Positions 12,201 to 23,141 of a stretch of 64,000 bases of DNA are shown here, piece by piece. This DNA comes from Rhynchonema sp. JSB1_4. Its lineage: Eukaryota; Nematoda; Chromadorea; Monhysterida; Xyalidae. A program made the position numbers and the translations under genes. Below the pieces are notes generated by a model, which searched no databases, was not told the DNA's origin, and saw only the letters and a list, made by a program, of their open reading frames with translations. The first letter of the stretch is position 1; the number at the start of each line of letters is the position of its first letter. The stretch covers positions 1 through 64,000 of the forward strand of contig JASAMV010003635.1 in the NCBI GenBank assembly GCA_030248065.1, in the 5' to 3' direction.

Positions 12201-15200
12201 ATTTTCAAAGCCACAGCACCTCCGAAATCGGGCTCGAAATGTTAGCGCAGTGCAAACACTCATAGGACACGTTAACATAACAGGAAACTGGAAATCATGC
12301 AGCAATCAAACCTCGTCTACGTCAAGCCCTAATGCCTAGCTCGGAGGGGTGCATAGTTCATCAGTCGGTTTCGGATTAATCACTAACTGACACAATTGGC
12401 CATAAACTGATTGCAGGTGCAAGAGATCGCGTTCATCAACCAGTTGGAGGCCGACAACAAGTTGTTCGACGTGCGACAGCGTGAGCAGAGCGATCAACAG
12501 CGACTCGACAACATCATGGCGCGACGCCAGAAACGCATCGAGGAGAAGGCCGCTCATGGTGCTGCTGTTGAGGTGGGAACGTGGTCGTTTTTAGCGTTTT
12601 TATTTTTAGGCGTAGACGTCAGCCAAGAATTCTTTTGCGCCTAAAATGTGAATTTCACATGCACATTTTGGTCATTTCGGTTCACCTACTTTATTTCAGT
12701 GAACTCGCACTTCAAAATTCAATTTGCATCTATAGTTCGAAAATTCGGAAGCTTGCAAATTTACGCTGGTAAATTTTGAAACGCAACCCCTGTGTTGGGT
12801 CGGGGTTTTTGAAGCAAGGTGGAATGTTTCGCTCCGTCCGTATATTATGGAAGGGCGATTTGATGTGTGATAAATGTACGGTATGTACAGTCAGACACGA
12901 AAAGGCCAACGGTAAAAACATCAGTTACTTTTGACATCACTCAGGAACGCCGTCGTTTGGCGGAGGAAGAGCGTCAAGTTCGGGCGCGCGAACAGGCCGA
13001 TCGAACGCGACGACGGCAGGAGGAGGTGGCCACGCAGAAATGTGAACAGGAACGGGAGCGGCAGCAGGTGTGCGATAAACTTTTATAGTGAATTAAATGA
13101 AGAAAGTTCGTCTGACTCGAACGCTTTGATGATGTTGTGTGATTGGGCACAGATCATGCACTGGCATTGTGCACTGTGTGAGATGTGAACGTCATAAATC
13201 GATGATTCAGCAATAATATGTGATGCTTGTTCACAGCATTTGTGTGATGACAGTCGCTTATCAATGTAGAATCTTGCCAACGCTCAAAAGCAAAAATCTA
13301 AAGTTTATTTGTTCGTCATAGGCATCCAAACAACGTGTCAAAGATCACGGAGAGCGCGTGGCCGAGCTCAAAGCGCAAGTGCAGGCGCGACATTTGGAAC
13401 AGACAAATAAATCGATGCAGCGGGTGAGAGATTGTGTGCATTATTTACGCATTACATAGATGCCTTTTCAAGCATTTTTTCATTTTCCAGATCGAAGAAA
13501 GCCGTCTTCGACACGAAGACTCGTTGCGTCAGATCCGTGATCGCGCGTCTGTGCTAGGTTCGCCAGCTGGTCGCATTGAAACATTTTACAACAGATCAAA
13601 TTATGGCTGTCAACAAACATCAATGTCTTCCCAAACAGGCACACCCCGGCCGCCGACGAGTCACAGCATCGAGGCACCCTCGCTGGACGGGGCACAGGGG
13701 CAGACGTTCGATTGGTCGCGACCCTTGAGTGTACAGCCGTTCGAACCGGCCATGATGTGCAGCGTGTGTCGTGTCGTTGTGCGTGTTGTTGTTTTTATTA
13801 TGATTTGTTTTTTGTGATGTGGTTTTGAGTAGGGTAATCTGTATTTTTCACGCACACACACAGCTGGCCAATCCGTTGGCGTGCGCGGCGCATTATCGCG
13901 AACCGGCACATATGTCGTCGATTATGGATCTGTCGAGCGATAGTTTGGTAAGTTACGTGATACTTGTGGTAAACACTACGCCAACACAAACACAGGTGGC
14001 AGATTAGTGAAACATTCATACCTGGCTGCTGATTTTGGAAATGTTATACATCGTAGAATACAATACAACGTCGTGCATGAGGATTTTCTGTTTCGTTTTG
14101 TAACCACACCACCTCTGAAAGTCGGGCTCGCATTGGCGTAGTTTGCTTTTACCGGATATTCATTTGTGTATTTTTGATGTTTGAAACTACACAAAGAAAT
14201 GTTTCACAGCGTCTTGAATTCAACGACGCTGCAATGACGTTGGCAGATGAGGAGCTGTTGGCGAGTTCGGCGAAGAAAATTGAGGACGATCGCGTTGAGC
14301 ATTGCAAACAGTTGAAGAAGAAACGACAGAAAATCAGGCAGAAGCTAAATGCGCGGTACGTTTGGCAGTTGCTCTGCGTCGGTCGCGCGGTGGAAATAAA
14401 TCTGGTTACTGATGAACGAAAAAATTTGGTTTCGTGAAAACCTCGAGAAACTGTTTTTCCGCGACCGTCTTCATGTTTTTCAAGGGCGTCGCTTGTCGGT
14501 TTTGATATTGAGTTTCCAAAAAATATGCTCCAAAACCGATGAGTTTTTCGGTTCGGGTCAATTTTGGGTTTGATGTTGGGATCCAAATTGGTTTGTTTCA
14601 CCCTTCTTTTTTGTCACATGCACTTTTTTATCACAAACACTTTACTTTTTCCATCAAATTGCTTGAAGTGCTGGAAAAGCATGTGAGAAAAAACGGGTAT
14701 TTGACGAAAATTAAGTGAAAAACACGAACGAACAGTTTTTTAGGCTAGCAAAAACCCTTGTTTGCCCTATTTCAGTGCCAAAGAGTACACGTGTCGGATG
14801 TCGGACCAACACTCGGACAACGAACGCATTGTCAATAATTGCCAATCTGCGTCGCAGCTGAAGCGCGCCGCCATCGAGATGGCAAATTTGGCGCAAAACG
14901 CGACCACCAGAAATAGTCCTGATGCTCTGAGACAGTTGGAGCGCGTAACCAGTGAAGTGTCACGTCTGTTGCGCGCGCAGCAGAACGCCGCGCTCAATAT
15001 GCAGATGTTTCACGCACTAGATGGACTCGATGTGTTGACGCATCTGTGGGCTTTGTATGAAACGGGATTAGTCAGCGTCAGGTGCGTGGTGGTTTTTTTG
15101 TCGTTTTTATGTCGTATTTTTTTACCGTAATTACTGTTAGTTGGGCCCGGTCGCATTGATTTACGTATAACTATGACAGCCTCATATCCAGACAGTGAAA

Positions 15201-18200
15201 CATTTAATTCTGTTGCCAATTTTCCACTCGTCACAACACAGATGTGCGCTGTCGTCACTGTCGATTGTGAAGGCGGCTCTCGGCGCAGACGCTGACCAGC
15301 AATGCGCAGTGCATCTGTTGTACGCCAATCACTACGTGTATCTGTTGGATATGTTTGCAGCTGCCGTCAAGGTAATACTTGTTGTTGTATTTTGTTATTT
15401 TTCATTGTTTCGTTTTTTGTTTCTCAGCTGGTCACATCGCCGCAAACGACGCCATCCGAACAGCAAGATCTGCAGCTGGTGATTCTGTGTCTGTTCGATA
15501 TTCTGAACCAGTTGACGGCCGGGCTGAATGCGCTCAAACGTACGGCCGTTCTCGACAACGACAAAACGACGCCGTTAATCAACGGACTGCCCGGTGCCGG
15601 TGATGGTCTTGGGGCGAGATTGTCGCTGTTTGGCAACTATTTTGTGCTCAGCGGCTGTGTGTACGCCATCGGTGATCTGGCAGCGCACGCAAATGGCGAT
15701 GAACGCAAAATGGTCATGGCCAGAAAAGGATGCGATGCGCTCACGGCTATGTGCAATTTGTTGGCACTGGGCCAGACTGGCAATTGGTATGTGGTGGGTT
15801 GTGGTTATGTTTTATTTGGGAGGCACCCAATGTGTGAAGAATGGATATTAATTGTAATAGTGGTCCGTTGACCTGTGCTACAGCCCGTGCAGTCAGTGTG
15901 TGTTACGCTGAGAGTGGCTGTGTGTGTGTGTGTGTATACGCAGTGTGCGTTACACGTTATGGAGTCAGTGAGCATACCTTGTTTGTGCAGTCATTTGGTG
16001 CTGCATAGGTATGTGAGATCCTTCAAGTCCGCCTGTCAGACGGACGCGTAGTTCAGCTGGTTAGAACAGCCGGTGCCGGAAGACGCAGGTTCAACCCCTG
16101 CCGTGTCCATAATGTTTGGTGTGGCTTGGAGGATCACAAAATCTTAATTTGCATATGTGCAGAATAGTCGTTCTGGCGTGAAACATCGCCAGGTCTATAA
16201 CGTTGCATTTCAGCTTCGTGTGCAATGCACGTCCTGTTGGGACTTTCTTAATGTTCACTGCTCGGCCTACGAAGTTGGGCTCGATCATTATTGACTTATG
16301 ACCGTGCGCGGCTATCCTTTTGTCACAGACAAAGCCCAGGATGCCACTGCAGCCTGGCATTATGGGTCGAAACTGCACCCATAGGGGCAAGTCACAGTGG
16401 GTCCTGACCTCAAGTCCAAACCGTAACCATAAACCCTGATGCGGGCAGGGTTGTGCGGCTTATTTTGCTACCCCCACCAACTGATGCTTATTTTCTCCAT
16501 GCTAATTAGGTATCGATACACTGTTGTTGGTCAGACGAATAAAATGAAACATCAGATGACATTGCAGCAGCGGTCGCGGAGTGAATTACACGCACACGCA
16601 GCTGGTGTCGACCGCAATCGACGTATGTGCGACCACAAGCATTCCGAGTGTCTATCGACTGTTATTTGGTGATCTCGACGTTGAATCTGGTCTGATCGCT
16701 CAACAACAATTGGTGATCAACGTGTTGAACGATAGACGTAATGTTGAATACGTGCTCGCTGTGTTGCGAATGCTGCAGACGCTTTCAGCGCTCGATTTGA
16801 CCAGCGTTGCGGTTAGTTTGTGTGTACCTAGCAACCGGGCAGATGAGTCACACACGCAAGCCCGTGCTCCATTAACTATGCATGTAGATATGTGCATGAA
16901 TGGCTGGTGTTCCCATCCCAACTCCCAGCTAGCTACAGCCTTGTCAGGGAACGTATAATTGTGTCCGGTATTGCGCAACTGGTCGGTACCAAGCCATAAT
17001 TCCCTTTCAGCGTTTGTCCGACTGCAGCACATTGACGCGCATACAATTCTACACGATTGTAACCCAGTTGATACGTCTGGGCACCGACCAACGACTGTGT
17101 GACGTCAGACATGTAGCTATCGGATTGTTGGGACTGATTGTGGTCGATGCCGAGGAGTTGCAGGTTCGATGGATGGCTCCACGGGATTGGGTTGTTTTCG
17201 GATGGCCTGGCTAATTGCATCGCTTATGAGTAGCGGTATGCAATGTAGTGGCAGGATAGGTGTTGGCGCAGGGTAGCCCCGCGGGCGCTGGACCCAGACC
17301 CAGAGTGATGCGAGGAATCTACCTCCACCTCGAGACGGTCGATAAGGGCTCCTTTATTCTGTAATTTTACTATTCAAATAGCCAATAACATGTGTTGTTA
17401 GCACCTCGGTGGAAACTTGGCCCAAAATCGCCACTGTGCGCGGAGCGGTTTTTGTTAGGCGCAAGGTCGAAAACCAACTATTTCTGCCGTCAAAAAAACA
17501 TGCACAAGTGTAAGATCGCGCTTGGGGATAACAGGCAGCACGTGATTACACGAAACATCGTCGTATAGTCAATTTAGACAATCACTAAAAACATTCGCCG
17601 CCATGCACAGAACGCGACGCGGCATGGCGCCCAGCCGACCATCCTCGAAGTGTTGTGCCTGTTGCCGTATCAGTACTTCATCGATGACGAACTGAAGCAC
17701 GTGTTGATGCCTACGTTGATCGCGTGTTGTTACGACAATCCAACGAATCTGGCCATTGCCACTCACGAATTCAATCGCAAATACGTCACCGACTATATTA
17801 TGGTGAGGTGACTGGGTTGACGGGGTTTTTTTTCTCATTTCAAATGAGCTTACGTGACACGGGCACATGAATCTCGGATATCAATTTTTCCGACGGATAG
17901 CTCGGACAGATATCAATTTTTAGGTGCCATGGCACCGGAGTTTAGTCAAAAATGCTAAGGCGGGGAACAGTGACATGCTGAATGATGCAAGTTTGAAATA
18001 GACTTGCTGTTCTTGGCTTGCATGATAATGATCAAGAAATGTTTCGTTCAATAGGTTTGTCCAAGAGCATTTAAAACGCACTGGTTAGACGAATTTTTCA
18101 AGACAGATAAGCAGAAAAGCACTCTCTAGTCTTAAAAATCAAAAACTGTTGGTTATCGGTTATCGTACCGTTCTCCTCCGGTGTCACGCGAAAACAGGCC

Positions 18201-18364
18201 ATACATGTTGTACGGTAGAATTTCAGGCGCTGTTATGGACAACTTCACTCGTCATCACAATGTTTCAGGCTCAATTAGAGAGCGGCGCCAATCATTCAGC
18301 AGTGTGCCGCCGTCTGATGCAAACTTCGCTTGCAACGTTGCTATCGTATTTTGACAATAATTGA
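6230..18364 (+). CDS. SCAPER: SCAPER (S-phase cyclin A-associated protein in the ER), arm 1 copy
   Basis: Twenty-five exons can be joined in one frame for about 1423 residues (human: about 1400): 6230-6495, 6884-6982, 7271-7371, 7500-7682, 8517-8640, 9079-9283, 9624-9793, 9882-10062, 10382-10550, 10880-11021, 11605-11781, 11985-12060, 12417-12572, 12945-13067, 13322-13423, 13491-13778, 13864-13947, 14210-14355, 14776-15081, 15242-15371, 15428-15786, 16568-16811, 17011-17163, 17611-17802, 18269-18364. Exon 1 gives the SCAPER N-terminal helical domain (FEQLRKVVNGIYDMCER). Next come a low-complexity region with the conserved GWSLV block, an acidic segment (10382-10550), the conserved APGEAMEMHEKLSSPSRKR segment, and long charged coiled coil (11605-13423). 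A C2H2 zinc finger (CSVC...H...H) spans exons 16-17. The C-terminal helical half ends with CLLPYQYF...LIACCY as in the family. Known members bind cyclin A at the ER and are linked to cilia. ATG 6230 was chosen because it opens the conserved domain. The C-terminus is shorter than in human. Confidence 0.93.
7784..8154. mobile_element. hAT-type MITE in a SCAPER intron, arm 1 only
   Basis: Terminal inverted repeats CAGTGTAGTTCCTGG and CCAGGAACTACACTG flank 371 bp of non-coding sequence with runs such as TTTTTGCCTAAAATAG. The target duplication is CTTAGGAG (7776-7783) and CTTACTAG (8155-8162), imperfect at two positions. Arm 2 near 60395-60410 has the uninterrupted site, ATGGCTTAGGAACAAAATC. CAGTG ends and an 8 bp duplication point to the hAT superfamily. 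Confidence 0.8.
8688..8925. repeat. CACGTGAC foldback family copy in a SCAPER intron
   Basis: ATCGGACGTGGTGATCTGACC on the left pairs loosely with GGTCAAACC-like sequence and CATCGGACGCGG on the right. The centre is a hairpin (CCACTAATTTCGA / TCGAAATTAGTGG, 8768-8815) and CACGTGAC lies near 8861. It is also present in arm 2 (about 59640-59870), so it predates the split of the arms. Confidence 0.6.
10625..10850. repeat. CACGTGAC foldback family copy in a SCAPER intron
   Basis: GATCACGTGACTTTG (10646), TTTCGACCAGCGTGAAAG (10700), GGCTGGTCGAAATTAG (10736) and GATCACCAAG (10822) occur in the family order. A partner lies in arm 2 at about 57770-57985. Confidence 0.7.
12061..12330. repeat. Intronic inverted-repeat element, second family
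   Basis: GTAAACACTACCCAGCCAACACGAGCCCGATTTCG-like sequence at the left of the intron pairs with CGAAATCGGGCTCG at 12223-12236. A related element with GTGAAACATTCA and TGGCTGCTGA sits in the intron at 13960-14160. Both are in both arms (57000-57060 and 54650-54830). Confidence 0.5.
13955..14160. repeat. Intronic inverted-repeat element, second family
   Basis: GGTAAACACTACGCCAA (about 13967) pairs with TTGGCGTAGTTTGC (about 14133). The interior shares GTGAAACATTCATACCTGGC with the element at 12061. Confidence 0.55.
15853..16142 (+). mobile_element. Insertion private to arm 1, SINE-like, containing a tRNA-like sequence
   Basis: Arm 2 reads directly GGATATTAATCTTAATTTGC (near 52200-52215). Arm 1 has about 290 bp inserted between ATTAAT and CTTAATTT, with only an AAT microrepeat at the borders. 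The insert holds a (GT)n tract near 15918 and the tRNA-like sequence at 16042. Confidence 0.65.
16042..16109 (+). pseudogene. tRNA-like sequence with a collapsed anticodon arm
   Basis: A 7 bp acceptor (GGACGCG/CGTGTCC with one G-T pair), a D arm (GTTC/GAAC) and a perfect T arm (GCAGG TTCAACC CCTGC) are all present. Only 17 bases separate the D and T arms instead of about 23, so no normal anticodon stem-loop can form. It is probably a tRNA-derived SINE head or a dead tRNA. It lies inside a private insertion in a SCAPER intron. Confidence 0.6.
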
Positions 18365-18873
18365 CGTCGCACTGTCTGATCATTTTGCATTAGCGTCTTT
18401 GCTCGACATAGTTCAAGAGAATAAATATGCAATTGAATTATTTTGCACTTTAGATTTCTGTCTGCAGCTTGTTGGTATTCGTTGGTTTATTTAGTCTCAC
18501 TTTTTTAGATTCTGTACATAAAATTGGTAGACTTGTTCAATTGACACCAAGGCTTTACAATGTCATATTGCTGTGATCGAATGGAATTCGCTTTTCGCAT
18601 TTCTTGTCCCGGATGCACACAATGATAGGTTGCTTTTCTGATGGCACTTTAATTGTCTGCTTTCTTGTTAGAAGCACTATTATGTACATAACTTGCACAG
18701 ACTGTTGTGAGATAAAATTTCAAGTGAATTATGGATGTTTTTGATTTGTGGGATATACGCTTTCTAACGATGACCACGTTATGAACGACTGGTCTTACAT
18801 CACATGGTATATCACGTTATCGGCAGGCACAAAATCAACAGAAATTTAGGTGTTACCTCATTCCAATTTGCAG
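18365..18873. other. SCAPER 3' end to COASY 5' end, arm 1
   Basis: AATAAA at 18420-18425 is a likely SCAPER poly(A) signal. The acceptor just before 18874 (CCAATTTGCAG) implies that a 5' UTR exon of COASY lies somewhere in this stretch, but I could not place it. Confidence 0.4.
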
Positions 18874-18877
18874 TCGA

Positions 18878-21800
18878 ATGCATGTACTTCAGATGTCCGA
18901 TATGCCTCGCGTCCAGAACGGTCTGTTCTATCTGTCCCAATCGCATCTAATCTGCCCAGCCGGTGTTGAATACGTGCTTGAAACATTGAAGCACATAGTG
19001 CAGTCGCGGCTGTACATTGCGATTGATTGGCAGAGCCATGGTGTTCAACTCAAACCATCACTGCCCTTTGCGACCAGCGCCTATTTCTATCGAACTAGTG
19101 AATTGGTCTGTCCGGAAATTGATGTCCGTGTGATCGCCGGCACCGACTCTGATAGTAAATCGATAAAATTGAAACCAATCACTATCGATCGATTGTATTC
19201 GGATGCGACATTCGATGCGCCGAAGTCGTATCCCCTGTTTTTGACCGATTTATTGCGAAGGTTCCGCTTCACAACCGAGGACTCAACTTGCCATCATGTG
19301 CCATTGAACGACCGAATAATCAGAGGAAGCAGTGCGGCCAGTTTCCCAGATGTGTTCTTGAAGTCGGATGAAAAATGTCGGGTTGACGTTGAGGTGGGTA
19401 CTGTGTTGTGGCTATTTATTTAGACTAAATCTGTTGTTTGCTATCATGCCCATTGAAAGAGTATTTGCTGGTGAAATGGAGCAATGCACACTGCCATTGA
19501 TGGTGGTGAAATCAAAATATAAGTCGAGGTTAAGATAAGCTCGGGCGATCACCAAATTTGACGTGGATTATATTTGTTCAGCTCAACAAACACTCGGGCG
19601 TTGTGTTGGGTGGAACATTCGATCGATTGCACAACGGACACAAAATATTGTTGTCCAGTGCTGCGATGCTGGCGCAACACCAGTTCACCGCCGGTGTCAC
19701 CGACGGAACGATGAATGATTGTGCGATTTTATAATTTGCAAAAAATGAGTTTTGGTTTATTTATTGAATATTTTGTTTTATGACTTCAGCCAAGGTGCTG
19801 TGCGAACTGATCGAGCCGATCGACGTTCGTATTGATTCGGTGCTGAATTTTATTCACTCGATCAAGCCTCAGTTGCAGTAAGATATTCGTTTTTTTAAAA
19901 TTTATCAGAGAAAAACTCCGAAATTATATTGCAATTGGTGTTCAGGTGCAAAGTTGTTCCAATTACGGACCCATTTGGGCCTTCAATTGTCGACTCCAAT
20001 CTTGACTGCATTGTTGCCAGCAAGGAGACCGTGCGCGGCGCACATAAAGTCAACGAACGACGGACAGATAATGTGAGCCTGACTTTGGCAAATCTCCAAT
20101 CTTCCATTCAATAAATTTTCCATTGGCGTTCTGTCGTGAAAGCCAAACTTGGTGATCGCCTTGTCTGGGCTTGCGTTGGTCACGTGACTTTTTGCATTCT
20201 CGGTATGTCGAGATTTACTGCTGTCATTGACTTCGACCAGCGTATACTCTGGCAATTCTTTTAGGAGAAACTTTTCAACCACGTTGCCTGATCCGTAAAG
20301 CGCATTATGCGTGCACTGGCTACAGAAGTCACGTGACCGCTATAGCCAGTGCACGCATCATGCGCTTTACGGATCAGGCAACGCTTTGAAAAGTTTCTCC
20401 CAAAAGAATTGTCAGAGTATAGCTGTCTGGCAACGACAACTCTTGGTCGAAACTGTGGCATAAATAAATCTCGAAATATCCTGAACGCAAAAAGTCCGCG
20501 ACTAACGGTGACTAAGACAAGATCGGACCGCACCAAGTTTGAGGTCGCCCTTGATGTTTCAGGCTTTATGCGAGCTGTCGACGTACATAATCGACGTGGT
20601 CGACGACACACAGTCAGAGTTGAGTGACGGCAAAGTGAGCTCATCGACTCGCAGACGTCAGCTGCTTGGCCATTTGATTCGACCGCCGCATCAGGTTGGA
20701 GATTGAGACTGTTTTGCCCAGCTGTTTTTGCAAACCTTTTTTTGCATCAAACATTTTTTGTAGCCGCGTCGTGACCCGAAACACTACATAATTGGGCTGA
20801 CCGGCGGCATTGCGAGCGGCAAGACGCACATTTCGCAATATTTGAACGAACTGGGCGCTTATGTGGTCGATTGTGACCGTTTGGGGCACGAGGTGTATCT
20901 GCCCGGCACCGACACTTATCACAAGTTGGGCTTGAAGATAATTGGCTTTCGTTTGTGTCAATTTGCAAAATAATAACGGGGACCTGGCAGGCACTTCGAT
21001 AGCTCAGTTAGTAGAGCAATGCCCCGGTTAGGCGGAGGACCTGGGCTCGAGCCCCAGTCGAAGAAAGTCATTTTTTGCTCACAAAGGATTTTGGAATGTA
21101 CATGCGCTCCCCGTTATTATTCAAGATTGTATGCTGCCAAGAAGCAAACTCAACAATTTATAAAATGTATTATGAAGGTACGTTTCAGGCTGATAAAAGA
21201 GTTTGGTGACGAAATAGTCAACGGCAAAATTGGCAACCCAATCGACCGCGGTGTCCTAGGTCCAAAAGTGTTCAAGAACCCGGTGAGCCATGACTCTTGT
21301 AGCGATCGGAATTTGAGGGACATACACCCACGCAGTTTTGAAAACCACACACCCACACACACAGTTACCAGAAAAGCCCACAACCAGTTCTAGATTTTGA
21401 ACAAAAGTTGCCTGATAACGAACGTTTTGAAATTTCACAAAGAAATTGTTCAGTGCAAGTTTCTGTGAATTTTTGTTTGAACAAAATTTCTAATTTTATC
21501 CAGAGTGTAAAACAACAATGTTGAACAAAATTTGCTCTTACTGTCTGTGTGGGTGAGGGTCATCCGCGCCGTTGGAGGTGCCGCACACCTGCACCTACGT
21601 CCGATCCCTAGACTGTTATGGACATGTGATTTGGTTTGAATTGTTCAAATATAGAATTATTGCCTTGTTTACAGGATTTGAGATCCAAGTTGAATTCGAT
21701 TGTCTGGCCCGAAATCAGAAGACTGGCTGAACAGCGCATAGCAGAAAGCGGTGCGAAACTTGCCGAGTTTTGTGGCAAAATTGTTCAAAATCTCAAAAAG

Positions 21801-22487
21801 ATCGCCAAATATTTCAGCTGCGGAGGTGGCCATTGTTGATGCCGCGGTGTTGCTGGAGGCAAATTGGGATCAACTAACTGATGAGATTTGGCTGCCCATC
21901 ATACCCAGATCCGTTGCCATACAACGTCTGGAGGTGTGTGAATTTGTCACTATGTGTGTAGTTTGGCTAAGACTTTTGTCGTCAACGCAACTGCCTGTAA
22001 TTCGTGCCAACGCGGCTGCCTGGTGACTGCATTGCAAGTGCAACACTCGTCGGATGCGCGCCGACGGTATCAGTGTGCAAACATGCAGGAAAACCAAATC
22101 TGCGCCATGAAATTGGGTGGCTGGCTACAGACATCTTGCTGCATTTTGGAGGAAACACGGACAGTTGCGTTGACAACATTAGTATAAGCCCGTATTTTGT
22201 GGGAGTTAAAGCACGTAGTTTTATGTATCGATGAAGGAACGCAACGGCATGACACCCGAGGCAGCGGCGTTGCGAGTGGACGCACAAATGTCGAATGCCG
22301 AACGAGTGCAACATGCCAATGTGGTCCTGTGCTCACTTTGGGACTACGATGTCACCAAGAAACAGGTGTCGTTTTCATATTTTTGTTTGGCGTATCTTGT
22401 AATTTTAGTTTTTTTTTAATTATACGCAGAATGCAGGTACATACGGCATGGGCCGATCTAATGCAACGTCTGCATGGCAAGTCGTGA
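18878..22487 (+). CDS. COASY: Bifunctional coenzyme A synthase, arm 1 copy
   Basis: Eleven exons join in frame for about 542 residues (human: 564): 18878-19393, 19582-19720, 19790-19877, 19946-20072, 20563-20694, 20764-20924, 21189-21282, 21675-21750, 21818-21933, 22237-22365, 22437-22487. The N-terminal region is poorly conserved. Then comes the phosphopantetheine adenylyltransferase domain with [12 protein letters not shown] (the HxGH nucleotide-binding signature). Next is the dephospho-CoA kinase domain with the P-loop [11 protein letters not shown], followed by [14 protein letters not shown] and the lid region [19 protein letters not shown]. Together they carry out the last two steps of CoA synthesis. 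The start ATG is 4 bases after an acceptor. It converges on the fasciclin gene. A poly(A) signal lies at 22639-22644. Confidence 0.93.
20140..20560. repeat. CACGTGAC foldback family copy in a COASY intron
   Basis: CAAACTTGGTGATCG (20147), GGTCACGTGACTTTTTGC (20178), CTTCGACCAGCGTA (20231), and on the other side CTCTTGGTCGAAACTG (20440) and CACCAAGTTTGAGGTCG (20530). A separate palindrome is nested inside (20245-20419). Arm 2 has the un-nested version at about 47450-47690. Confidence 0.75.
20245..20419. mobile_element. Nested palindromic MITE with TA target duplication, arm 1 only
   Basis: A 175 bp near-perfect palindrome starts TACTCTGGCAATTCTTTT and ends AAAAGAATTGTCAGAGTA, with GTCACGTGAC near its centre. 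It is flanked by TA on both sides. Arm 2 has the clean site CCAGCGTAGCTGTCTGG (reverse complement of about 47568-47585). TA duplication fits a Tc1/mariner-like or similar mover. Confidence 0.8.
20993..21064 (+). pseudogene. tRNA-like sequence resembling tRNA-Tyr 5' half, in a COASY intron
   Basis: The 72 nt fit the cloverleaf lengths 7-2-4-8-4-1-5-7-5-5-5-7-5-7. The first half (CTTCGATAGCTCAGTTAGTAGAGC) resembles animal tRNA-Tyr. The T arm CTGGG CTCGAGC CCCAG is perfect. Position 33 is C instead of T, the anticodon position reads GGT, and the arm 2 copy (46933-47004) has an extra anticodon stem mismatch. I read it as a tRNA-derived pseudogene or SINE head, not a working tRNA. Confidence 0.55.
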
Positions 22488-23141
22488 TTTTATTGTTCGA
22501 TCAATTCAACAAATTGCTCACAAAAAATTGTAATATATACATAGACACCATCTGTGTGATGAAGCACATATCAATAATAATCAGAACTGAACCTTGATGA
22601 AAATTTTATAACAATTTTTGCCACACAAAAAGCATGGGAATAAAATGTTAACATAGTCGATCGCGAGATACGAGTTTTATAAAGTAACACCTGGACCGGG
22701 AAACTGATTCAATTTTGGTTAATTATCAGTGCTGTAGATTTTTGACGGATGGTAAATATAGCAATTCAACTTCAAGGAAAACTGATTCAATTGCTAATAT
22801 AATGAAAAAACATCACAACCAAGTGAACAAACAAAGCAGTTGGTCCATTGCAGTCAATGTTTCAAGTGCGCAAACGAAAACATTCCAAAGCGCTGAAGAA
22901 ATTGAAAAAACATTATCATGAAAAACAAAGAAACAACAAAAATAAATATTCTTATTCAAAACAATATTAATGCCGTCAAGAGCATAGCGTTTTGGAGAGC
23001 ACTCATAGAGAGCTGAAATAAGAGAAGCAACAACATCCCCAACACGTTTGACGCTCGGTTATGATTTCACCGCTACATTTCACGTTGTTCCGTTGGTCAC
23101 TCAGCTTCCGAACAATACAATGCGTCACTTTCATTTGACGC
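22488..23141. other. Convergent 3' ends of COASY and fasciclin, arm 1
   Basis: AT-rich sequence of about 650 bp between two stop codons facing each other. AATAAA at 22639-22644 serves COASY. No gene is seen. The mirror region is 44864-45513. Confidence 0.5.

Noticed and set aside
16042..16109. A functional tRNA gene
   Set aside because: Too few bases between D and T arms for an anticodon stem-loop.
20993..21064. A functional tRNA gene
   Set aside because: Position 33 is C, the anticodon stem is imperfect and differs between arms.
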